A DNA stretch of 15,036 nt from Acanthaster planci (Eukaryota > Echinodermata > Asteroidea > Valvatida > Acanthasteridae). The notes beneath the pieces are model-generated. The model saw nothing but the letters and a program-made list of their open reading frames with translations. It was not told the DNA's origin and searched no databases. The position numbers and the translations under genes are program-made. Below are positions 8,660 through 15,036 of the stretch, in pieces. Positions within the stretch are counted from its first letter, which is position 1, and every line of letters starts with the position of its first letter. The stretch is from positions 143,589 through 158,624 of the forward strand of contig NW_019091622.1 in NCBI RefSeq assembly GCF_001949145.1, given 5' to 3'.

Positions 8660-8712
8660 CATGTACATGTACATGTACTGGTGATGTACATGTACATGTC
8701 CATGTACATGTA
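8660..8712. repeat. TACATG-type palindromic tract
   Basis: Overlapping ACATGTAC words make up this stretch, broken once by CTGGTG, and end against AGGCCC. The minus-strand frames of 66 and 83 codons crossing it owe their Met/Tyr/His/Cys-rich centre to this tract. Confidence 0.9.
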
Positions 8713-8910
8713 GGCCCATAATGCTGTGTAAAAAGGGTTGACCACAGTGCGAACAAACCTCAAGACATTTTTGCCTAATCTTCAGTAAATACATACATGT
8801 AGAGTACTCACGTTTGTGTTAGTTTTCCCAAACAATTTTAAAGTAATTTGATCCCTCCCACAGTTACTGGTAGAGGTGAATGTACAGTGTATTAATTTAA
8901 CTTCCTTCAG

Positions 8911-9008
8911 AAAATGGAGGGCGTTCATTTGATCTTGGTGAACTATACGCTTCAGTCAAGCCTGTCTACAAGTCGAAGTCAAGGCCCAATCCATGCAAAT
9001 GCACGTTC
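8911..9008 (+). CDS. Candidate internal exon, protein unknown; 3' end undetermined
   Basis: A pyrimidine-rich acceptor (AACTTCCTTCAG ending at 8910) precedes a stretch that, after two bases completing a split codon, reads NGGRSFDLGELYASVKPVYK then SKSRPNPCKC. An in-frame TAA lies 10 bases before the acceptor, so the frame is open only from about the splice site. It remains open to the TAG at 9147-9149, 78 codons in all. No good donor is visible after the protein-like part, so the end given is a guess. Spliced to the alternative donor of the 6936 exon (phase 1), it would continue in frame as ITE-E-NGGRS; spliced to the phase-0 donor, a different, less protein-like frame would be read. I recognise no domain. 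Confidence 0.35.
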
Positions 9009-10657
9009 GTCGAGAGCGTCTGTACCATATCCTTTGTGCATGTGCATACTGCAAGCCTTAGGATGTGTCATCAGTTCAGTCAGTTACTGAGCAGGAATGC
9101 CATAATTGAGGGACTACCTCAAAATATTGACAGTTCAACAGCTGTCTAGCATGTGGGGGTTAATCACACCCCAAGACCATTATGAACTCCAGATAGCCAC
9201 TTCATAATACATGTGATATTGTGAATGGGTACATTTTACATAACTTGACACCTTGTGTTGGTTTGATGACAGTGCCCTGCTTACGTTATGAGGCCATACA
9301 AAAAAAAATTGTGTCTTCCATTATATGACTGATCCTGGAATATCAAGGAGAGCCTTTTCCTTATAATTTATAAAAAAACCTGTGGTGCCAACTATACATG
9401 AACAGTGCCTGAATATGCATACAAATATTTTGTTTTTGAAAGATTTGATATGTTACAGTGTTAAGTTTCTTCACTGACAAAAGTGGGCTTCTGTTGTGTG
9501 TCTTTATTTCATTTTACACAAGGCTGCCTGCTTTCTCAGTGCAGACAAGTTTAACCACTTGACTAACCAGTGATAAATAACTTGCAGTATTGCCCCGTTG
9601 AGTCGGTGTATGACTTGTTTAACTGAACTGTTACAAATGAGTTTAAGCAAAAGAAATTAATTGACCGTCACCCATGATCCCACCTGAATACTTTGGCTAA
9701 AAAAATTCCAAGTCAGAATTTTATTTTAGCCATCTCAATTTTGTCCGTAATAGGAAATGCAGCTTCTTTTTGGTTTGGCCCCACATGGGTAAAAACCGGT
9801 ATCCTGTTCATTTTAGATTTCTAGGAGGAATGATTATGGGGGTGGGGGGGATATTATTATTTTCGCCCACGACCTTGCAGCGTGCAGCACTTTTTCACTC
9901 TTTTGTTACACTTGCATTCTTCAGTGCTTTTATCAGGAGCTGACGGAGCTGGAGATGTGATGTACTGTACAATGTCCATCTGCATTGTCCTGTTTTGCTT
10001 TGTGTCCTGAACTGGAACTATGCACAGTTGATTAACCTTGAATGCTTTATGTAGCTGGAAGTGTTGGATATTCTGCAGATACATGTACATTTACTTGTCT
10101 GGCATATTTTGTTTCTGTCTCTGTTTTATTTGTTCTTGGATACTTCCTCGGTATGGACAGGTGTTGATCATTGTCCAAACAGTAATATCCAAACTCATGT
10201 ACATGTATATGAAGTTAACATTAATACACCACTTCCCATTGACACTTGGCATTTCTTAAATGTTACTGCTAGTGTTTGGGTCATGAAATGCAGGGCTCTT
10301 GTTGTGCACATGATGGAATTAAAAATGGGCTACATGTACGTCAGTAGACTGGATATATTCATGTGCAGGTGCTTGTACATGTAGGCAGATGGATACTGGC
10401 TGTGCGGTTTCCTGGATTCCGAGTTTGAGATGGGAGGGACTGAGTTGATTTTTTTTTTTTTAATTGGGGGCAGGGGATTTTTGGTGTTAATGTTAAGGGT
10501 TACTGAAGATGTACAGTAATGTGCCCAAACTTACCGTACTTTGTTTAGAAATAATGGAGATCACCTCCTTGCCACTTCTGTCTGCTATCGTGGAGCTGGA
10601 GTAACAACCGTTGAGACTGTGAACAAAACTGACCAAACTTGTCAAATGATATCATGT
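9009..10657. other. No supported gene; probable intron
   Basis: I see no splice-bounded open stretch. Minor features are a G-rich run at about 9837-9850 (GGGGGTGGGGGGG), a poly-A run near 9300, a poly-T run near 10450, and short TACATGTA words near 10080-10090, 10197-10209 and 10376-10383. A minus-strand donor-like ACG|GTAAGT lies near 10530, without a convincing exon. Confidence 0.45.
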
Positions 10658-10910
10658 GCATTGTACATGTACATGTACTAGTACTACATTGTAGCACATG
10701 CACATGTACAATGTACATATAGAGCTTGTGAATAGCTGGAATGTACATATACATGTACATGTGTATGCACATGTATACTGTATGTACACATACATGTATG
10801 ATGTGTACCAATCCAACCACGTGGTATATTTTACATGTGTATGCACATTGATTTTTTGCCTTCACGTTAGCTTGCATTATGCACCATACATGTACATGTA
10901 TCGGTACGGT
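10658..10910. repeat. Long cluster of TACATG-type tracts
   Basis: Blocks of TACATGTAC, GTACATAT, ATGTACACATACATGTATG and similar words occupy much of 10658-10805 and recur at 10886-10910, ending in TATCGGTACGGTA. The 185-codon minus-strand open frame spanning 10545-11102 has its middle third made of this repeat (Tyr, Met, His, Val, Cys, Thr strings). I regard it as repeat-sustained and do not call it a gene. Confidence 0.85.
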
Positions 10911-11283
10911 AAATATATAAATGTGCCGATTACACGTGACAATTTGTGGCTTACGTGAAGGTCCTGTAAGTATTTTTGAGCTTCTAAATGTGTTGGCCAT
11001 ACTGTACACGTTAAGTATACATTGTTCATGCATGTACATGTAGAGTGTCTCATCGAAATGGTTCAGAAGGTACCACCCACGTGCAAGACAGGTCCTTGCC
11101 ATTGAAATTTGCCGTAATGTGTTGGATACAACTCTTCGCTCAGTGTCACAGAGTCAAAATTCCATGTTACATGTACATGTAAAGTCACGGCTGAATGGGT
11201 AATGGGGACATGCACATATGCATATCATTGTGTACAGTTCACTGGAGTGGGCGTGATACAGCAGTACGTGTGTCCAGAGTATG
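10911..11283. other. No supported gene
   Basis: A donor-like CCT|GTAAGT lies near 10966-10974, with no acceptor-bounded exon before it. TACATGTA words occur at 11031-11042 and 11168-11181. Nothing else stands out. Confidence 0.4.
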
Positions 11284-11318
11284 CAGTGTACATGTACTGT
11301 ACATGTACCGGTACACTG
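11284..11318. repeat. 35 bp near-palindrome of TACATG and TACCGG words
   Basis: CAGTGTAC at the left edge and GTACACTG at the right edge are exact reverse complements. The sequence between them consists of ACATGTACTGTACATGTACCG-type words that are themselves largely self-complementary. The result is an almost complete cruciform-capable palindrome within the wider repeat landscape. Confidence 0.8.
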
Positions 11319-11452
11319 CCATTTTGACACTGAGGTACACCTTTTGTGTGTGAGTGTGTATGCAAAACTGTACTGGGCAGGATATCCTTGCATCTGGTTC
11401 CAGGGTCACTTCTAACCTTGGACTTTCATGCACACTTTATAAGGTGGTGTCA

Positions 11453-11485
11453 TATACATGTACATGTAAATGTACATGTGCATGT
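11453..11485. repeat. TACATG-type tract
   Basis: ATACATGTACATGTAAATGTACATGTGCATGT is a short, impure array of the same palindromic word. It lies between two open frames of 73 and 126 codons, which it helps to keep open. Confidence 0.85.
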
Positions 11486-13289
11486 GGTATCTGTGGGTTC
11501 AGGTTGGCCCAGTGTACATGCAGACTTTACCGGTACATGCAGGTCTGGTGTTGGTTTGAAACTTTGAAACACTTCAAAATTCAAGTTCAGTGTAGTTGGT
11601 CTATGTACAGTTCTGTAATATTACACATGGATGTACAATATATTCTACATGATACACATTTTGGCCCATGCTTTCACTTTCTGCCAGTTATGTACAATGT
11701 ACTTGTGGAGTCAGTCAAACACAGATACATGTAAGAAGAGCACTGATAATACCAGGGTACAAGTTATAACAAGGTATGGGTTTGTTTGTAAAGTCCCAAG
11801 GACCTTTTTATAGTACATGTGTGAGGAACTCATATGCACTTGATTGATTGTGGAAGGGGGCCCAACGTATATATGTACATTTAGGGCAGTTTTGTGGATC
11901 AAAACACTGGAGGGGGATCCTCGAAATGTTCCGCAGCTTGGTCTATTAAAATTGGCCAATGATTCAAAAAATTACAATGTACACTGTATGTGAATGTATT
12001 GTACCTTAGGCCAGTCTACATGTAGATGTACATGTACCAGTCATACATGTATACTTCACTGTGCATTTTTGTGCTCTTTTGGTGCACAAAAGCATGCACA
12101 TTACATGTGCATGTACCACATGTACTGTCCCAATGCACAATGTACAATGTACGTCACTTGCTGCATGAGTCATTTTTTACCTTTCGCAAGGTTGCCATGG
12201 CAATATGATCATCTGAACCATCATCACTGGGTGAAGAACTTAAAAGCTTTTCTTCAAAGTTTTGCTGTTGCCTTGTGTGTTTATTCACCATTCTTGTTCA
12301 GATGTTTGAAAACCCTCGTTTTTTTTAAGGGTCCATTGTCTAGCAAAGGAATGAGACAGAATGCGCCATTCACAGTAAATCACAGTGGTACCGGTATGGT
12401 GTACCGCTACTTTCTTGAAGCCCTGTGAAAATAGAATGGCTTTACCATGTCTTGTTACTGTGTAGAGTGTCAAGCCACACGTATAAACATATCACATATT
12501 TGCACCTTGAGCCTGCTGAAGTTTGTCGGTCTTGCCATCCATCAAGATGCCGAGCCTAGCATTCCTACATCAACTGCTTGAGCTGTGTTGAGTTCTGTGG
12601 ACAGCACGAGCGGGCATCAGGAAAACCGTGACTGTGAACACTTGGTGGAAACTGTCATCGCTCTTGTGTTTCTGCAGGCATGGCAGTGTTGGATGTTTAC
12701 CAAATGTTGTTTACATGTACCAGGACATGTCCATTTATAATCATTTACACTTGTGATGTTGGGGCTGTGGCAAAGTTCAAGCCATGGAACGCTGTTTTAA
12801 TAGCTCCACGTTCAAACCAAATGTCTTGTTGCTGCACGGTGTAGTTTTTATCGGTGTTCCTTGAAGGCCCAGAGCATGTTGTACATGTACATGTAGGACA
12901 CACATGTGATATTCTTTACCTTCAGGGTGAAATTCCAGTCAGACATCAGGCATTTTCCAACCGTTTTCCTTATTTGACAAAACCATGGAACTGCGTGCCT
13001 GTAACATACACGTACATGTACGTGCATTTTAATGTTTTGGGCCAAATTGTGCCAAAATGACCTCGTTGTGCATAGTGTACTCTCTCTGGTATCACCTAAC
13101 CATGCATCACCATATGAGTTTCTCATTTGCAGTCTCATTGGGACCCGTGGTTTCTCAGCATTTCTTTCATATTTATCTCTCTGGTATAATTGCACCGGTA
13201 ACTTGTTGGCATACGTTCATGGACTCTCACTGGCCGTGAAAAATGTGCACACAAGTTTTGAATTGAGATCGAGTTTGCGTATTGTTCAG
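11486..13289. other. No firmly supported gene; probable intron
   Basis: TACATG-type words recur around 12014-12035, 12095-12150, 12881-12896 and 13007-13024. Open frames of 60-144 codons overlap on both strands, with repeat-derived N-terminal parts. Two acceptor-like sites, TTTCTGCAG near 12670-12678 and TTTACCTTCAG ending at 12925, are followed by short open stretches. The second could give a 75-base exon (12926-13000, starting GEIPVRHQAFSN) with a poor donor (CCT|GTAACA) and is too weak to list separately. Confidence 0.4.
12061..12099. repeat. 39 bp imperfect hairpin
   Basis: Arms GTGCA...TTTTGTGC (12061-12074) and GCACAAAA...TGCAC (12084-12099) pair around a nine-base loop, with a two-base bulge. 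It is AT-rich with Watson-Crick ends. I can assign no function. Confidence 0.6.
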
Positions 13290-13450
13290 TTTAGATGACA
13301 TTGTACATTTATGCATGCGCCATGAACTGTCTGACACAAAGAAAATAGACGTCTGCATTTCACATCTCGGTGAGCATTTATACCAAGTGCAACATGATCC
13401 TGCCATTTCTCTCTCAGCACCTGAAAGTCTTGTGACTGTGAGGCTGCACA
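13290..13450 (+). CDS. Probable internal exon, protein unknown (161 bases)
   Basis: An acceptor (GCGTATTGTTCAG ending at 13289) and a strong donor (GCACA|GTAAGT, intron from 13451) enclose 161 bases. One base completes a split codon, then 53 codons read LDDIVHLCMRHELSDTKKID..., through LGEHLYQVQHDPAISL and APESLVTVRLH, ending in phase 1. An in-frame TGA about 21 bases upstream of the acceptor fixes the 5' limit. Amino-acid composition is balanced and the stretch is free of the TACATG repeat. It would encode a soluble alternating hydrophobic/polar segment such as part of a globular domain. I do not recognise the family. An internal GTGAGC (near 13371) and an internal TCTCTCTCAG (near 13417) could delimit a retained 47-base pseudo-intron, but that is too short for a typical intron. 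Confidence 0.5.
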
Positions 13451-13656
13451 GTAAGTGTACCTGGTACACAAAGGGTACCTAACATGTGCATATCACATAT
13501 AAAATACATTGTAGATTTTGGATTTATCGGTGGGGGATGGCCTGACCAATCCGATTTATTGGGACAAAAATCCTGTATTTCCTTTCGTGAAATACAAGTA
13601 CATGTACATCCAGAAGTGAACTGTACAGGGAAATATACGGTATGAACAATTCATTT

Positions 13657-13777
13657 AGGCCGTTTCCGAAACAGGCTTCCAGAGCTACAGCTAGGTCTAT
13701 TGTCTGCGCATCTCCACGCATTTCCAATGGAGTGAAGACCTAGGCCTAGCTCTAGACAAGCGATTCGGATGCAGCCT
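13657..13777. mobile_element. 121 bp foldback element (MITE-like)
   Basis: The edges AGGC(C/T)G..TCCGAA (13657-) and their reverse complement ending in GCAGCCT at 13777 form imperfect terminal inverted repeats. The inner arms pair better: AGAGCTACAGCTAGGTCT (13681-13698) with AGACCTAGGCCTAGCTCT (13736-13753), with three differences by eye. The central 37 bases form the loop. There is no coding capacity and no clear target-site duplication. It lies about 200 bases after the 13290-13450 exon, in presumed intron. Confidence 0.75.
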
Positions 13778-13810
13778 TAGCCTCAGTCCAAATTAGGGTT
13801 GTATGTTGTT

Positions 13811-13905
13811 ACACGTACATGTACATGTACCTTATACCATACACATATACATGTACATGTACATACATAGTATATGTGTCCGTACATTGTACATGTACTG
13901 TACCC
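13811..13905. repeat. Cluster of TACATG-type tracts
   Basis: ACACGTACATGTACATGTAC, a second block around 13849-13868 and a third at 13882-13903 are all built of the same self-complementary word, with short spacers. The minus-strand frame crossing them is repeat-derived. Confidence 0.88.
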
Positions 13906-14239
13906 CATTGGAATATCCTGAATTGTCAGGACTGTAATTACTGGTATACAGTTCTGCACACACTGCATGGTACGCCTAAGCTCTGCACTTGAACTCTAGC
14001 CCTAATAATTCACTTGCCATGTGTCACTTCAATGGGTCCCATAATATATTACAGAGATGTGTGGTCTGTAAGATTTATAGTGTCCAAGACGCACCCCTTT
14101 AACCCTTTAAAAGAATACCATCTTGCATGCATATTGCACACATGAGAAAAGACAGGTGCTCATGTCAGTGCACTGTTCTCATGATGTGCATTTGTTAAAT
14201 TCAACCGCAACTTACATCATCCATATTCATACTTCTAGT
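13906..14239. other. No supported gene; probable intron
   Basis: Apart from a donor-like TCT|GTAAGA near 14067-14075 without a matching acceptor-bounded exon, I see nothing in this stretch. Confidence 0.4.
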
Positions 14240-14391
14240 CATGTACATGTACATGTATGTACAGTAGTTCATGGTTCAGTACAGTGCATGAAATTAATGT
14301 ATACATGTACAACTAGGCCTATGTACATGTACATGTATGCCTAGTGCTGACAGATGGCACGTGTAGGAGTACATGTACATGTACATGTATG
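14240..14391. repeat. Three TACATG-type tracts in 150 bases
   Basis: Blocks at 14240-14263, 14320-14340 and 14370-14391 each contain three or more overlapping ACATGTAC words. AGGCCTA and unrelated sequence separate them. A further isolated tract lies at 14600-14619. Confidence 0.9.
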
Positions 14392-14869
14392 TAATCTGCC
14401 AGTATAATATATGTGTTTATATATATATGGTGATTCATTCAGTGAAAATTCCTTTTGTTTTCTTTTTCTATTACCAAACACATGCACATTGAATGCACGT
14501 TTATAAGTTATCAGCCGAGGCACTGAGAAACACTCACGTTGTACACTGTACCACATACCGGTAGTCGGAAAGGACTTTTTACCGATCAGCCATGTCGTTC
14601 ATGTACATGTACATGTATGCAGTTTAATGTTACAAACAGTAAACTGTTTTTATGTTTTTATTATTAGTGCTGTTTTTAGCACAGTTGACATTTACAAATA
14701 ATTACAATTGAAGTCATGATGTCAGTGTAATAGTCTGACGTGTGAATGCACTACACACCTATACATACATGTATGTGCTAGTATACCACCTGCATGTCTG
14801 AAAATGGATTGCTTTTTTTACGTTGGGTGTGACCAAATGAGGATCCGTGCATCATGTGAATTAATTAAT
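14392..14869. other. No supported gene; probable intron
   Basis: The stretch contains a short TATATATA run (about 14418-14428), a pyrimidine run near 14450-14470 and the TACATG tract at 14600-14619. No splice-bounded open stretch was found. Confidence 0.4.
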
Positions 14870-14955
14870 ATACAGTATGTACGGCATGTACCGTACATGA
14901 ACATGCAGATCTACATGTACTTGTACATACATGTACAGTACCTATACATGTACTG
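14870..14955. repeat. Impure TACATG/TACCGTA tract
   Basis: Words such as CATGTACCGTACATG, CTACATGTACTTGTACATAC and TACATGTACAGTA, each locally palindromic, fill this stretch immediately before the acceptor-like site at 14972. Confidence 0.8.
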
Positions 14956-14972
14956 TTATTAAGTTTTTTCAG

Positions 14973-15036
14973 GATGGTTCTGCCATTGAGGCCATTCTTT
15001 TCAGTGGTTTTTCATTTGCCCGTATCTGTTGAGTGT
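14973..15036 (+). CDS. Weak candidate exon running to the window edge
   Basis: A pyrimidine-rich acceptor (AAGTTTTTTCAG ending at 14972) precedes two usable frames. In phase 0 it reads DGSAIEAILFSGFSFARIC and stops at TGA (15030-15032). In the frame beginning with ATG at 14974 it is open to the end of the window. Joined directly to the phase-1 donor at 13450 it would read a third frame and stop after a few codons, so an intervening exon or a different gene would be needed. Evidence is one good splice site only. Confidence 0.22.

Noticed and set aside
9837-9850. G-quadruplex regulatory site
   Set aside because: Only two G runs (five and seven bases) are present. Four-run spacing is absent and there is no nearby gene start.
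10545-11102. 185-codon minus-strand open frame, the longest in the window
   Set aside because: Its centre is Tyr/Met/His/Val/Cys/Thr strings translated from TACATG-type repeat, which lacks stops in several frames. No start context, splice sites or motif supports it.
11994-12428. 144-codon plus-strand open frame
   Set aside because: The first ~60 codons are TACATG repeat translation rich in Cys, Tyr, Met and His. The remainder has no motif or splice-site support.
12926-13000. 75-base exon candidate after a good pyrimidine-rich acceptor
   Set aside because: The donor is poor (GTAACA) and its phase-0 end cannot join the phase-2 start of the 13290 exon.

Overview
This window looks like non-coding-rich nuclear DNA from an animal, not a bacterial, phage or organelle segment. 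It has no long open reading frames, no operon-like gene packing and no ribosome-binding-site logic. It does contain splice-site-bounded short open stretches, many small inverted-repeat elements and microsatellite-like tracts. The base flavour (very frequent TACATGTA/ACATGTAC words, frequent TACCGGTA palindromes, scattered AGGCCTA) reminds me of marine invertebrate deuterostomes, with an echinoderm as my best guess. That assignment is inference from general familiarity and is not proven by any gene here.

Layout. Positions 1-1540 hold no gene I can support, but contain a degenerate 16-17 bp minisatellite (493-577) and a 92 bp tandem duplication (738-921) carrying short GTGTAGCA/TGCTACAC hairpins. 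Next comes a cluster of inverted-repeat elements: a near-perfect 87 bp foldback (1543-1629) and a larger element with ~145-150 bp terminal inverted repeats bounded by TA (1671-2342). From 2343 to 4919 I see almost nothing. A possible small exon lies at 4920-4981. Two further inverted-repeat elements follow at 5660-5829 and 6036-6394, the second built around a GGAGGATTTTGGAGGATTGAGG-like word.

The best coding signal is 6936-7127: an ATG in good context opening a 64-residue charged, Lys/Pro-rich N-terminus that ends at a possible splice donor. Plausible downstream plus-strand exons are at 8911-~9008 and 13290-13450, the latter with good sites on both sides. A weak one runs off the end from 14973. 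These could belong to one plus-strand gene with large introns. Their phases do not all join without missing exons, and I do not recognise the protein family. A fine 180 bp foldback (7986-8165) sits in the presumed first intron and another (13657-13777) lies just after the 13290 exon. The right half of the window is unusually loaded with TACATG-type tracts.

I found no RNA gene, CRISPR array, complete transposase, viral gene or defence-like system. The most interesting content is the density and variety of short foldback elements (at least five unrelated families) and the palindromic ACATGTAC landscape. The spurious Met/Tyr/Val/His/Cys-rich open frames in the right half are translations of that repeat.
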